A DNA stretch of 64,000 nt from assembly GCF_900108315.1 (NCBI RefSeq), contig NZ_FNVB01000014.1, positions 49,491-113,490 on the forward strand, given 5' to 3'. Origin of the DNA: Saccharopolyspora kobensis (GTDB lineage: Bacteria > Actinomycetota > Actinomycetes > Mycobacteriales > Pseudonocardiaceae). Of the stretch, positions 31,082 through 40,085 are shown piece after piece. A program made the position numbers and the translations under genes. Within the stretch, counting starts at the first letter, position 1; each line of letters begins with the position of its first letter. The notes under the pieces are model-generated. The model did no database searches. It was not told where the DNA came from and saw nothing but the letters and a program-made list of their open reading frames with translations.

Positions 31082-32457
31082 CGGACGGCCGCCTTCGGCG
31101 AGCCGGGTTCGGTCAGGTCCTCCAGCGACCGCCCCGCCGTGGACAACCCGAACACCAGGGTGCAGATGACGCCGACGGCGAGCACCGCGGTGGTGATGCC
31201 GAAAACTCCCGCGAAACCGAGGGAGGCGGCGAAGACGCCGATGACCGACGGCGCGATGATGCTGCCGAACCGGCCGAACGCGCTGGACAGGCCGGTGCCG
31301 GAGGCGCGGATCCAGGTCGGGAACACCTCGGGGGTGTAGGAGTACACCGCCGCGTAGGTGCCGTTGAGGAAGAACGACAGCACCGCGGCCGCGACGGTGA
31401 TCCACACCGGGTCGGTCATCTGCGACATCCAGAACGCGCTGGCAGCCGCACCCGCCAGGTACAGCGCGATGGTGTTCTTGCGGTCCAGGTACTCGCCCAG
31501 CCACGCCGCCGAGAAGTACCCCGGCACCTGGGCCAGGTAGATGATGATCGAGAACTCGAAGCTCTTGGTGACCGTGATGCCCTGCTGCACCAGCAGCGTC
31601 GGGATCCAGGTGAAGAACCCGTAGTAGGAGAAGGTGATCACGAACCAGATCAGCCAGGTGATCGCGGTGCGCCCGGCCATCCCGCCGCTCCACAGGTACT
31701 TCAGCGCGGAGAACAGGCCGATCTTGCGCGCCTCGGCGGGCTTGTCCACGACCGTCTCGGGCACCGGCGGCAGCGGCTGCTTCGTCGCGGCCTGCACCTT
31801 GCGCTCCAGGTCCACCACGATCTGCTCGGCCTCGGCGGTGCGGCCGGTGGCCAGCAGGTAGCGCGGTGATTCCGGCAGCGAACGCCGCCACCAGAGCAGC
31901 ATCAGGATCGGCAGCGCGGTGATCACCTGGGCCCAGCGCCAGCCCTCGGGCAGCGGCTGCACCACGAACCGGCCCAGCAGCGCGGCGCCGACGAAGCCGA
32001 AGGAGAAGAACCCGGCCAGCGCCCCGACGAACCAGCCGCGCCGGGCGGCCGGGACGAACTCGGCCAGGAACGGCGCGATGATCGCGCTCTCGGCACCGGT
32101 GCCGAACCCGGCGAGCACCCGGGCCACCAGGAAGATCTCGTAGTTCGGGGCGACCGCGGCGATGACGGAGAACAGGGCGTAGGCGGCCAGCGCCCACATC
32201 ATCACCTTGCGGCGGCCGATCCGGTCGCCCAGCAGGCCGGCGCAGGTGGCGCCGAACAGGAAGCCGAAGGGGGCGGCCGAGCCGACCAGGCCGAGCTGGG
32301 TGTTGGTCAGGCCCCACACCTCCTGCACGCTCGGCATCAGGAAGGCCACCACGGCGGCGTCCATCCCGTCGAAGGTGTAGCCGAGGCCGCCGAGCAGCAG
32401 CAACAGGTAGTGCGGACGGCTCAGCGGGAGCCGGTCCAGCCTTGCTAGCAGGGACAA
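31078..32457 (-). CDS. MFS transporter (NiaP/aromatic acid:H+ symporter-like)
   Basis: The 459-residue, 12-helix transporter has the sugar-porter/SV2-type first helix LGGLGYTFDGMDAAVVAFL, motif A as GDRIGRRKVM, a large cytoplasmic loop around residues 205-260, and YTPEVFPTWIRASGTG before helix 10-11. Relatives move aromatic acids, nicotinate or sugars into the cell. The TTG start (caa 32455-32457) was chosen because GGAGG lies six bases upstream and the first helix then sits near residue 20; the longer frame is implausible. It is the first gene of the operon with the GAF and amidohydrolase genes and diverges from the RpiR regulator. Confidence 0.87.
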   Translation of the reverse strand: MSLLARLDRLPLSRPHYLLLLLGGLGYTFDGMDAAVVAFLMPSVQEVWGLTNTQLGLVGSAAPFGFLFGATCAGLLGDRIGRRKVMMWALAAYALFSVIAAVAPNYEIFLVARVLAGFGTGAESAIIAPFLAEFVPAARRGWFVGALAGFFSFGFVGAALLGRFVVQPLPEGWRWAQVITALPILMLLWWRRSLPESPRYLLATGRTAEAEQIVVDLERKVQAATKQPLPPVPETVVDKPAEARKIGLFSALKYLWSGGMAGRTAITWLIWFVITFSYYGFFTWIPTLLVQQGITVTKSFEFSIIIYLAQVPGYFSAAWLGEYLDRKNTIALYLAGAAASAFWMSQMTDPVWITVAAAVLSFFLNGTYAAVYSYTPEVFPTWIRASGTGLSSAFGRFGSIIAPSVIGVFAASLGFAGVFGITTAVLAVGVICTLVFGLSTAGRSLEDLTEPGSPKAAVR

Positions 32458-32596
32458 GGGGTGCCTCCAGGTCGTTCCAGCACCGGATTCGAGTGATGGG
32501 CAACATATAGTGCGGATGTCGTCATTTGCAATATCTGTTGCGTTGAAGTCGCGATTACAGTGTGTATCGGCCAGCGAGGACGAGGAAGGACGGCCG
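32458..32596. promoter_or_regulatory. Divergent promoter region, MFS operon / rpiR
   Basis: The gap is locally AT-rich. GCAA-TATCTG-TTGC (centred near 32539) is an inverted repeat, and a related GCAACATAT lies at about 32502. These are candidate RpiR half-sites. Possible -10 elements (TATATG on minus, TACAGT on plus) flank them, without clear -35 boxes. Confidence 0.35.
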
Positions 32597-33475
32597 ATGA
32601 CCGCAAGCACCACCGCGGAAGCTGATGGCTTCGAGACCTGGCTGCGCGCCCGCGTGCCCGAGCGCGGCCTGCGCCCCAAGGGCGCCGCGGTGCTGGAGGT
32701 CCTGCTCACGCAGCCGCGGCGGGTGTCCTACAGCTCCGCCGCCGAGGCCGCCGAACTGGCCGGCGTCAACGTCGCGACGGTGAGCCGGACCGCGCAGACG
32801 CTCGGCTTCAGCGGCTGGTCGGACCTGCAGCAGGAGTTGCGCGCACGTTTCCTGTCATCGCTGAGCGCGCCGGAGGTCGCCGCCGCCCAGCACACCGAGG
32901 GCGAGCTGGGCACCGCCTCGCTGCGGCGAGACCTGGAGTCGCTGGCCGTGCTCAACCGACGGCTCGAAGAGGAGCAGATCCGCGTCATCGCCGAGGCGAT
33001 GGCGCGAGCGCGGCGAATCCTGATCGTGGCCCACGGCAGCTACGTCGCCATCGGCACGGCGCTGGCCCACAACGTGCGGCTCGCCGGGTACGACGCGACC
33101 GTCGTGCACGACGCCGATCTGGCCAACGCGGTGTCCCGGATCGCGCCCGACGACGTGCTGGTGGCGATCAGCTTCTGGCGGCTGTACCAGAACACCGTCA
33201 CCGCGGCCGAAGAGGCGCACGACCGCGGTGCGCGCGTCTTCGTGCTCTCCGATGCGGCCAGCCCGGCCTTGGTCGCCACGGCCGAGGAAGTGCTGCTGAT
33301 CCCCGCGGAGGGCGCGGCGTTCTTCCCGTCGCTGACACCGGGACTGGCGGTAGCGCAGGCCATCGTCGCCCAGTTGTCCACAGTGGATCCCAAGCGGACC
33401 CGCAGGTCGATCGAAGCCGCCGAGGAGCAGTGGTCGCGCTTCGGCCTGATGCACCGCCAACCGCGCCGCGGCTGA
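32597..33475 (+). CDS. RpiR-family regulator (helix-turn-helix plus SIS domain)
   Basis: The 292-residue protein has an N-terminal RpiR helix-turn-helix at residues about 15-85 (SYSSAAEAAELAGVNVATVS). A SIS domain follows at about 125-265, with RILIVAHGSYVAIGTALAHN and VLVAISFWRLYQNTVTAAEE; SIS domains normally bind phosphosugars or related acids. The ATG at 32597 follows GAGGAAGGA. It diverges from the MFS-GAF-amidohydrolase operon and probably regulates it. The serine-rich phosphosugar signature of sugar-sensing RpiR proteins is altered here, so the effector may not be a sugar phosphate; that is an inference. Confidence 0.88.
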   Translation: MTASTTAEADGFETWLRARVPERGLRPKGAAVLEVLLTQPRRVSYSSAAEAAELAGVNVATVSRTAQTLGFSGWSDLQQELRARFLSSLSAPEVAAAQHTEGELGTASLRRDLESLAVLNRRLEEEQIRVIAEAMARARRILIVAHGSYVAIGTALAHNVRLAGYDATVVHDADLANAVSRIAPDDVLVAISFWRLYQNTVTAAEEAHDRGARVFVLSDAASPALVATAEEVLLIPAEGAAFFPSLTPGLAVAQAIVAQLSTVDPKRTRRSIEAAEEQWSRFGLMHRQPRRG

Positions 33476-33558
33476 ACCCGGCACCACCGCACCGGAACGG
33501 GCGGTGCGACGTGCGAGCAGCACGCCGCACCGCGTGCGGATCCAGAGCCGCCAACCCG

Positions 33559-34200
33559 TCACTCGGCCCGGCGGACTTCGGCCATGGCCTCCCAGTGCGT
33601 GAGGTACTTGGCGGCTTCCGCCGCCAGCAGCGCGTCGAGCTCCGCGCGGTTGGTGTTCCGGCGCAACCGCAGCGCTTTACCGCGCCGCACGTCGAGGACC
33701 ACCGGCGTCGCCTCCGGCAGCATGACCGGCACCAGGTGTTCCAGCACCCGCAGCGCCAGGTTCGCCGAATCCGCTCCGAGCTCCGGCTCCTTCAGGTAGG
33801 GCAGGACGACCTCGGCGTGGCCGTCCCGGTGGCGCAACGCCAGCGCACTGCGCCTGGACACGGTGACCGAGAGGTCGCCGCAATCCCAGGCCGCCGACTC
33901 CATCGGCACCCCGGTCGCCCTGACCTTGCCCCACCATCGCTGGAACCCCTCGTGCAGCTGCTGGAAGTGCGGTTGCTGCACCGGGCGGGCCTGCCGGACC
34001 GCCTCGGCGACGACTTCCGAGGCGTCCGGCGAGCTCACCGCCCTGCGCAGCGCCGACCGGAACGGCGCGTAGAACGTCCAGGCCAAGCTCGTCTCGTCGA
34101 TGTAGATCTCCCACTGGTTCCGAACGATGCCCGCGCAGCCGCGCGGCGTGCTGCGCGCGTAGTCCAGGAACGAACCGAGACCGATGTGCACACCGTCCAC
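33559..34200 (-). CDS. Hypothetical protein, 213 residues
   Basis: I did not recognise a family. The GTG at 34198-34200 follows a very strong ribosome site (GGAGGGG, five bases away) and gives MDGVHIGLGSFLDYARSTPRG. The protein is soluble, with an aromatic, mixed alpha/beta N-half (NQWEIYIDETSLAWTFYAPF) and a basic C-terminal half ending in helices. The frame is open to 34311, and an ATG at 34251 would add 17 residues with no ribosome site. Codon use is typical for the window. It is convergent with rpiR and has no operon partner; the 374 bp upstream are non-coding. Confidence 0.65.
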   Translation of the reverse strand: MDGVHIGLGSFLDYARSTPRGCAGIVRNQWEIYIDETSLAWTFYAPFRSALRRAVSSPDASEVVAEAVRQARPVQQPHFQQLHEGFQRWWGKVRATGVPMESAAWDCGDLSVTVSRRSALALRHRDGHAEVVLPYLKEPELGADSANLALRVLEHLVPVMLPEATPVVLDVRRGKALRLRRNTNRAELDALLAAEAAKYLTHWEAMAEVRRAE

Positions 34201-34574
34201 GAGTACCCCTCCGCGGCCGAGGGCAGCATTCAGCACCACCGCGGACCGCATGCCCGGAGCACGACAGTCCACAGTGGTCGAAATGCGCCCGAATCCCCTG
34301 CCCGACAACAAGATCTTACCACGTCAGGGGCACTTTTAGAACACGCATTCGAGTGATCTCAGCACTCAGAGAACTTCACTTTTCGGGCATATCGAAGGGC
34401 TGAATTCGGTACGTGCGGAGCCCCCGGCTCCGGTCGCCGCCGCGGCGGGCAGCTGCAACGCCGACCCCGGCTCGCCGCGGCCGCGATGCCGGATCAAACC
34501 TGTTGCGGCACAACGGCGGCCGCGGTTAACGTGCGTCCTCCCACGTACCCGTCGTCCGACGAGGAGACCGCGGC
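34201..34574. other. Non-coding gap with AT-richer patch
   Basis: I see no gene here. 34312-34410 is noticeably richer in A and T than its surroundings and may hold the promoter of the hypothetical gene at 33559. The GTTAACGT near 34530 could be part of the promoter of the VOC gene. No palindrome stands out. Confidence 0.4.
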
Positions 34575-34964
34575 ATGACCAGCAAGCTGACCGAGATCTC
34601 GATCGACTGCGCCGACCCCGCCGCGCTCTCGCGGTTCTGGTGCGCGGTCCTCGACTACGTGGTGCAGGACATGGACGACGAAACGATCACGATCGGCTCC
34701 CCGGAGGTGCCCGAGGGCAAGAGCCGCCGCGGCCCGGTGCCACCGGTGCTGGTGTTCGCGCGCGTGCCGGAGGGCAAGGCTGTCAAGAACCGGGTCCACC
34801 TGGACGTCAACACCACCGACGCGGAGCAGGACGAGGAGGTCCGCCGGCTGCTCGACCTGGGTGCCCGGCACGCCGACGTCGGCCAGACCGGCGACGAGAG
34901 CTGGGTGACCCTCGCCGACCCGGAGGGCAACGAGTTCTGCGTCCTCGCCGGTCGTCACCCCTGA
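34575..34964 (+). CDS. VOC-family (glyoxalase-like) protein
   Basis: The 129-residue protein has the two beta-alpha-beta-beta-beta modules of the vicinal oxygen chelate fold: KLTEISIDCADPAALSRFWC at the start and VTLADPEGNEFCVLAG at the end, the latter with the conserved metal-site Glu. His replaced by other residues at the first strand (SIDC) suggests that metal binding may be incomplete. Members include glyoxalases, dioxygenases and resistance proteins; the reaction here is unknown. ATG at 34575. Convergent with the beta-lactamase-like gene, six bases between stops. Confidence 0.85.
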   Translation: MTSKLTEISIDCADPAALSRFWCAVLDYVVQDMDDETITIGSPEVPEGKSRRGPVPPVLVFARVPEGKAVKNRVHLDVNTTDAEQDEEVRRLLDLGARHADVGQTGDESWVTLADPEGNEFCVLAGRHP

Positions 34965-34970
34965 CCGAGG

Positions 34971-35768
34971 TCAGCTCAAGGCGGCGAAAGCGGCCCGGCC
35001 CAGCACGGCGATGGCCTCGCAGGCCGGACCGCCCCGGTAGCCGCTGAGGGAGCGCTCATCGGTGAGCTCGTCGACCAGGACCGCGATCACCGCCCGCGGA
35101 CGGTCGGTGCCGAGCAGGCCGACGTCGTGGCGCAGTCCGAGCAGCTCGCCGGTCTTGTTCCAGCAGTTCGCGCCCACCGGCAGCAGCGCGGGCAGCCGGT
35201 CGCGGACCTGCTGCTCGGCGAGCACGCCCAGCGCGTGCTCGGTCAGCTCGGGCGGCAGCGCCGCTCCCCGGGCCAGCCGATCGAGCACGCGGGCCTGGTC
35301 CAGCGCGGTCGTCTCGTTGCGGCCCGGCTCGTGGTGGTGCATCAGCCGCCGCTCGACGCGGGTGCCCGTGCAGCCCAGATCCGCCGCGCAGTCCCGGATC
35401 GCGGCGAAGCCGACCGCGTCGATCACCGCGTTGGTGGCGGCGTTGTCGCTGATCACGATCATCAGCGTGATCAGGTCGCGCAGCGAGATCCGGTCGACGC
35501 TGCGCAGCTGCCGGAGCAGTCCGGCGCCGCCGACGCGCTCCGCGGGCAGCTCCACCTCGTCGTCCAGCCCGATCCGCCCGGCCTGCACCGCCCGCAGCGC
35601 GCTGATCATGATCAGGACCTTGATCGTGCTGGCCGCGGGCACCACCCGCTCGGCGCCGAGCAGCACCGGCTCCCGCTCGGTCAGGTCCCACGCGGCGAAC
35701 CCGACGCGACCCGGCAGCTCGGCCTGCGACAGCTCCGCGCGCAACCGCTCCGCGAATCCCACAACCAC
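34971..35768 (-). CDS. Class A beta-lactamase-like serine hydrolase without signal peptide
   Basis: The 265-residue protein has all class A motifs: S47-T-I-K50, S107-D-N109, the omega-loop Glu in NETTALD (E152) and K205-T-G207. These support a Ser-acylating penicillin-recognising fold. The N-terminus (VVGFAERLRAELSQAELPG) is amphipathic, not a signal peptide or Tat motif, and the core begins at once, so the protein is probably cytoplasmic. That is unusual for a beta-lactamase and hints at another amide or ester substrate. The GTG at 35768 is used; a second GTG at 35762 has better ribosome spacing. It is 22 bp downstream of the IT-type permease gene on the same strand, so probably cotranscribed. 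Confidence 0.85.
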   Translation of the reverse strand: MVVGFAERLRAELSQAELPGRVGFAAWDLTEREPVLLGAERVVPAASTIKVLIMISALRAVQAGRIGLDDEVELPAERVGGAGLLRQLRSVDRISLRDLITLMIVISDNAATNAVIDAVGFAAIRDCAADLGCTGTRVERRLMHHHEPGRNETTALDQARVLDRLARGAALPPELTEHALGVLAEQQVRDRLPALLPVGANCWNKTGELLGLRHDVGLLGTDRPRAVIAVLVDELTDERSLSGYRGGPACEAIAVLGRAAFAALS

Positions 35769-35790
35769 GCTCCCATCAGGTGCACCGCCC

Positions 35791-37161
35791 TCAGACGAGG
35801 ACCAGGAACAGCACGGCGAACAGCGCCAGGTTGGCGACCATGATCGCCCAGCCGTTGTACATCATCATCCGCAGGTTGCGGGAGCGCGCCAACCCCATCT
35901 GCCCGATCATGTCCGGTCCGGGGAACGGGCCGAACCAGTCGATCTGCGAGGAGCCCAGCAGCACCGCGGCCCACGCGCCCGGCGGAACGCCCACCGCGGC
36001 CAGCGCGGGCCCGAACAGGTTCTGCAGCAGCACCACCTGCGCGACGGCCGCACCGGAGATGCCGAGCCACCCCACCAGCAGCACGATCATGCAGAACAGC
36101 CACGGCCCGACGCCGTCGAGCGTCGGTGCCATCAGGTTCTGCAGCGCGTCGTAGGCGCCGGACTTCTCCAGCAGCTCCAGCATCGGGTTGAGCAGCCAGA
36201 ACAGCAGGAACAACCACAGCAGCGGCTGCGCGCCCCGGTACATCGCCTGCAGCGCCGCGCTCGGCGCCATGCGCCCGAGCAGCGCGGTCACCGCGGCGCT
36301 GACCGGCATCACGATCAGCACGTAGGTGTAGCCCGCCTGGAACACGATGCCCAGCACCACCAGAACCGCCATGCTGCCGAGGAATCCGGCCATCGCGCGC
36401 TTCGCCGCGGCCGGTGCGTGCGCCTGGTCGTCGGCCACCTCGTCCGGGTAGGCCTCGGTGCCCTCGGTCCGCCGCTGGATCCAGTGCGACATGCCGAGGC
36501 CGGTCAGCCAGACCACGACGGCCATCGGGATCCCGGCGTTGAGCAGGTAATCGCCGTAGCCGAGCTGCGCCGCGCCCATGACGGTGACCACCGGCGGCGT
36601 GAACGGGCCGACGACCAGGCCGGCCGCCGTGCCCGCGTGCAGCATCGCGGCCATCGACGGCGGGGTCAGCCGCAGCGCGGCGGCGATCGGCAGCACGATC
36701 GGCACCAGCAGCGCGCTCGCCCCGGACAGCGTGCCGAGGGCGGCGGCGAGCAGCGTCGCCGAGGCCATCACCCCGATCCGGAACCGCAGCCGGGTGCTGA
36801 TCCCGATGCCGTGCAGCACGGCGCGGACCATGGTCGCGGCCGCGCCGGTCTCCGTCACGACCCGGCCCAGACCGCCGCCGAGCAGCACGATCAGCCCGAC
36901 GACCGCGATGAACGAACCCAGCGATTCGCCCATCAGCTCGCCCAGTTCCAGCGGGGCGGTTCCGGTCTGCAGGGCCGCGATGACGAGCGCGCCGAGAGTC
37001 GCCAGCACCACGTCGACGTCGAGCAGCACCAGGATCGCGTACACCACGATCGGCGTGAGGCCCCACAGCGTTCCCGCCGAGCCGGTCACCAGCAGCACCA
37101 CCGCCGCGATCAGTGCGGCCCCGAAGACACCGACCGCGACCCGCGGCTTCCAGCCGGTCAT
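35791..37161 (-). CDS. Ion-transporter-superfamily permease
   Basis: The 456-residue membrane protein has about 11-12 helices. Re-entrant-like segments GTLSGASALLVPIVLPIA and AGTAAGLVVGPFTPPVVTVM are in the N-half, and VGWLGISGAAVAQVVLLQNL with LLGSSQIDWFGPFPGPDM is in the C-half. The repeated inverted layout is like the IT superfamily (citrate, gluconate, C4-dicarboxylate and Na+/H+ antiporter types). The substrate is unknown. The ATG at 37159-37161 overlaps the APC permease stop in ATGA, so the two transporters are made together, an uncommon pair. The beta-lactamase-like gene follows. Confidence 0.82.
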   Translation of the reverse strand: MTGWKPRVAVGVFGAALIAAVVLLVTGSAGTLWGLTPIVVYAILVLLDVDVVLATLGALVIAALQTGTAPLELGELMGESLGSFIAVVGLIVLLGGGLGRVVTETGAAATMVRAVLHGIGISTRLRFRIGVMASATLLAAALGTLSGASALLVPIVLPIAAALRLTPPSMAAMLHAGTAAGLVVGPFTPPVVTVMGAAQLGYGDYLLNAGIPMAVVVWLTGLGMSHWIQRRTEGTEAYPDEVADDQAHAPAAAKRAMAGFLGSMAVLVVLGIVFQAGYTYVLIVMPVSAAVTALLGRMAPSAALQAMYRGAQPLLWLFLLFWLLNPMLELLEKSGAYDALQNLMAPTLDGVGPWLFCMIVLLVGWLGISGAAVAQVVLLQNLFGPALAAVGVPPGAWAAVLLGSSQIDWFGPFPGPDMIGQMGLARSRNLRMMMYNGWAIMVANLALFAVLFLVLV

Positions 37162-38630
37162 CGGCCGGGCTCGTCGAGAGAGCTCAGGTCGGCCGAGCCG
37201 CCCGGCATCACCCGGCGGGTGCTGCGGTAGCTGTAGAGCGCGTAGACCAGCAGCCCGAGCAGCAGCCAGCCCGCGAAGCGCAACCAGGTCTCGGCGGCCA
37301 GGAACGACATCAGCCAGGCGGAGAACAGCACGCCCAGCACCGGCACCACCGGCATGCCCGGGCAGCGGAACCCGCGCGGCAGATCGGGCCTGCGGTAGCG
37401 CAGCACCACGACCGCGGCGCAGACCAGCACGAAGGCGAACAGCACGCCGATGTTGGTCAGCTCGGCGGCCTCCTGCACCGGCAGCAGGCCGGCCAGCACG
37501 GCCGAGACGATGCCGAGGATCCACGTCGCCCGGTGCGGCACGCGGCGCACCGGGTGCAGCTCGCCGAACCACTTGGGCATCAGCCCGTCGCGGCTGAGCG
37601 CGTACCACAGCCGGGACGCGCCCATCATGAACGAGAAGCTGACCGTGACGATGCCCAGCACCGCCCCGACGGCGATCACCACCGCCACGCCGGACATCCC
37701 GACGCTGGCGAACGCGCTGGAGAACCCGCTGTCCGGGTCGACCTGGTCGTAGGACACCATGCCGGTGAGCACGATGCAGGCGCCGACGTAGAGCACCATC
37801 GAGATGGCCAGCGAGAGCATCATGGCCTTGGGCAGCAGCCTGCGGGCCTCCACCGATTCCTCCGCCGCGGTGGACAGCGCGTCGTAGCCGAACACCGCGA
37901 AGAACACCGTCGCCGCACCGGTGACCGCACCGCCCCAGCCGAACGGCGCGAACGGTGTCAGGTTCCCGAAGTCCACCTTGGACAGACCGACCACGACGAC
38001 CAGCAGCACCACCGCGATCTTCACCACCGTGAGCACCACGTCGACCTTCGCGGAGGCCCTGGTGCCGCGGTTGAGCAGCCAGGCCACGCCGAGGCAGATC
38101 AGCATCGCGATCAGGTCCACCCGGTGGCCCTCGCCGGTGCCGGGCGCGCCGAGCATCCACACCGGCAGCTGGAGCCCGACCGACTCCAGCAGGAACCCGG
38201 CGTAGCCGGACATGCCGATGGACACCGTCGCGACGATGGCGGTGTACTCCAGCAGCAGGTCCCAGCCGATGATCCAGCCGACGACCTCGCCGAGCACCGC
38301 GGCGGCGTAGGTGTAGGACGAACCGGCGCGCGGCACCATCCCGGCGAACTCGGCGTAGGCGAAGGCCGCGCACAGCGAAGCCGCCCCGGCGATGAGGAAC
38401 GACACGAGCACGGCGGGGCCGGCGACGTCCCGCGCCACGGCACCGGCCAGGCTGAAGATCCCGGCGCCGATGATGGCCCCGACGCCGATCATGGTCAGCT
38501 GCGGCAGCCCCAGCACCCGCAGCATCCGCCGGTCGGTCTGCTCCTCGGGCTTCGGGACGGTGCGGCGGAAGATGCCGTTCGGCCCGGTGCCGAACAGCGA
38601 CCCACCCGTCGCGGCAGTCTCATCGCGCAT
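37158..38630 (-). CDS. APC-family amino-acid permease
   Basis: The 490-residue transporter has about 12 helices. The APC motif GVGAIIGAGIFSLAG is near residue 49, and VPRAGSSYTYAAAVLGE follows. FAVFGYDALSTAAEES in helix 6 is typical of CAT-like permeases, as in the permease at 9809. The start at ATG 38630 is supported by GGGGAGGT four to five bases upstream; the longer frame to 38687 lacks this. It is the first gene of a three-gene unit with the IT-type permease (ATGA overlap) and the beta-lactamase-like protein. The substrate is likely an amino acid or an amide; that is an inference. Confidence 0.9.
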   Translation of the reverse strand: MRDETAATGGSLFGTGPNGIFRRTVPKPEEQTDRRMLRVLGLPQLTMIGVGAIIGAGIFSLAGAVARDVAGPAVLVSFLIAGAASLCAAFAYAEFAGMVPRAGSSYTYAAAVLGEVVGWIIGWDLLLEYTAIVATVSIGMSGYAGFLLESVGLQLPVWMLGAPGTGEGHRVDLIAMLICLGVAWLLNRGTRASAKVDVVLTVVKIAVVLLVVVVGLSKVDFGNLTPFAPFGWGGAVTGAATVFFAVFGYDALSTAAEESVEARRLLPKAMMLSLAISMVLYVGACIVLTGMVSYDQVDPDSGFSSAFASVGMSGVAVVIAVGAVLGIVTVSFSFMMGASRLWYALSRDGLMPKWFGELHPVRRVPHRATWILGIVSAVLAGLLPVQEAAELTNIGVLFAFVLVCAAVVVLRYRRPDLPRGFRCPGMPVVPVLGVLFSAWLMSFLAAETWLRFAGWLLLGLLVYALYSYRSTRRVMPGGSADLSSLDEPGR

Positions 38631-38763
38631 GAGTACCTCCCCGCGAGCTGCGCCGAATGCGCTAGCGATGCGGGGATGTTCGTCCATGGAACCGGCCCGG
38701 GAAAGACGCCGAAGCCAGCGGATGCCTTCCCCTGAGCCCCAGCTGACCTTCAGCTGGCGATGG

Positions 38764-38809
38764 CCCGTGAGCGTTTTGGGGCGTCATAGCACCCCAAAGC
38801 ACTCACGGG
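38764..38809. repeat. Shared-arm intergenic hairpin, copy 3
   Basis: CCCGTGAGCGTTTTGGGG (38764-38781) pairs with 38792-38809 at 16 of 18 positions, loop CGTCATAGCA. The right flank CCTGACCAGAGGAAACGG is the inverse of the left flank of copy 2 (TTTCC..CTGGTCAGG), so the similarity extends beyond the stem. It lies 24 nt after the ornithine-cyclodeaminase stop on the minus strand. Confidence 0.78.
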
Positions 38810-38831
38810 GCCTGACCAGAGGAAACGGCGC

Positions 38832-39788
38832 TCAGAGGGTGCCGAGCACGGCGTGAGCCGCAGCGGCGTCCTGCACGCCCAGGCCGACGCTGTTGTAGAA
38901 CACGACCTCCGCCGCGTCGCGGCGCCCCGGCGCCGCTCCGACGAGCACCTCGCCCAGCGCTCGCAGCCGCTCGCGCGCGATGTCTCCGCGCTCCAGCGCT
39001 CCGACGATCGGCCCCGCGTGCGTCGCGGCCGCGCCGACTTCGTCGACGACGACCGCTCCGGCGCGCCGCACGAGCTCCGCGTCCACCTCGCACCGGTGGT
39101 GCTCGAAGCTGCCCACGCTGATCACGGTCGCTCCCGCCGCTACCGCGGCGGTCGGCACGACCGGCTCCGCGCTCAGGGTGCACGCGGCGATCAGCGGCGC
39201 TTCGCGCACCGCCTCCGCCGCGCTCGCCACCGCTCGCACCGGCAGGCCCAACTCCGCCGTCAGCTCCGCGGCCGCCGCCTCGCGCCGCGCCGCGTCGCGG
39301 CTGAAGATCCGCACTTCGCGCAGCTGCCGCACGCGCGCGATCGCGCGCACGTGGGCGCGTGCCTGCACGCCGGAGCCGAGGATCGCGAGCTCGTCGGCGT
39401 CCGGCAGCGCCAAGGCGTCCGCCGCGACGGCGCTGCCTGCGGCGGTGCGGATCTCGGTGAGGGCGGTGGCTTGCATGGTGGCCACGAGCCGGCCGGTCAC
39501 CGGGTCCATGACCAGGACCGTTCCCGTGATCGTGGGCAGCCCGCGCCCGGCGTTGCCGGGATGGACGGTGACGAGCTTGCTCACCGCACCGTGCCGGGGA
39601 GACAGGCGGCTCAGGTAGCTCAGCGTCGTGTCGTCGCCGGTGCGGATGGCGATCTTGTCGGCCAGCTGCGCCTCACCCCGGGCCAGCGCCTCGAACGCCA
39701 CCCGCTGCGAACCGATCGCCGCGTCCATGTCCAGCGCCGCGGCAACGTCGGCATCGCTCCACATCCTCATGCGCGGCCAGGTTGCCAT
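38832..39788 (-). CDS. Ornithine cyclodeaminase/mu-crystallin family protein
   Basis: The 318-residue NAD(P)-binding protein has VSKLVTVHPGNAGRGLPTITG in the N-part, TEIRTAAGSAVAADAL near 112 and the Rossmann motif GSGVQARAHVRAI near 138. Family members include ornithine cyclodeaminase, alanine dehydrogenase, ketimine reductases and enzymes of siderophore or antibiotic precursors. Its position opposite the ALDH-oxidase-dehydrogenase operon suggests a ketimine reductase or cyclodeaminase in amino-acid breakdown, but this is not proven. The ATG at 39788 is used; ATG at 39770 is an alternative. Confidence 0.87.
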   Translation of the reverse strand: MATWPRMRMWSDADVAAALDMDAAIGSQRVAFEALARGEAQLADKIAIRTGDDTTLSYLSRLSPRHGAVSKLVTVHPGNAGRGLPTITGTVLVMDPVTGRLVATMQATALTEIRTAAGSAVAADALALPDADELAILGSGVQARAHVRAIARVRQLREVRIFSRDAARREAAAAELTAELGLPVRAVASAAEAVREAPLIAACTLSAEPVVPTAAVAAGATVISVGSFEHHRCEVDAELVRRAGAVVVDEVGAAATHAGPIVGALERGDIARERLRALGEVLVGAAPGRRDAAEVVFYNSVGLGVQDAAAAHAVLGTL

Positions 39789-40085
39789 CCGCCGCAGCGG
39801 AGATCAACGCGCGGGAACCCGCTCCGCTGAAATGCCGAAAGCACCCGACATGCGCCGGTGTGTCGGGCACCGGGTGCGCCTGTGCCGCGCGGTTCCGGTC
39901 CAAGCTGGTGGGGCGCGACGGCGAGACGCAGGGTTGCTGGTGCTCAGGCGGAGGAGAAATCACTCTCCTGATTCTCCGCGAACGCCCCACCGACGAACTA
40001 CCGTGAGCCGTGCGACGAGGGTGGCGCGCGGCACACACCGCCGCGGCACCGCTGGACATCGAGACGTTCGAGCAGGAAGAGGTGC
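39789..40085. other. Divergent intergenic region, OCD-like gene / ALDH operon
   Basis: The 297-bp region has no gene. GCGGAG..AAATCA (about 39948-39961) faces TGATTCTCCGC (39969-39979), giving an imperfect hairpin with four unpaired bases. I could match it to no known riboswitch. The ribosome site of the ALDH gene (GGAAGAGG) is at the right end. Confidence 0.35.

Noticed and set aside
39941..39980. Riboswitch upstream of the ALDH operon
   Set aside because: An imperfect hairpin is present but matches no riboswitch consensus I know (glycine, ZTP, guanidine and SAM considered).
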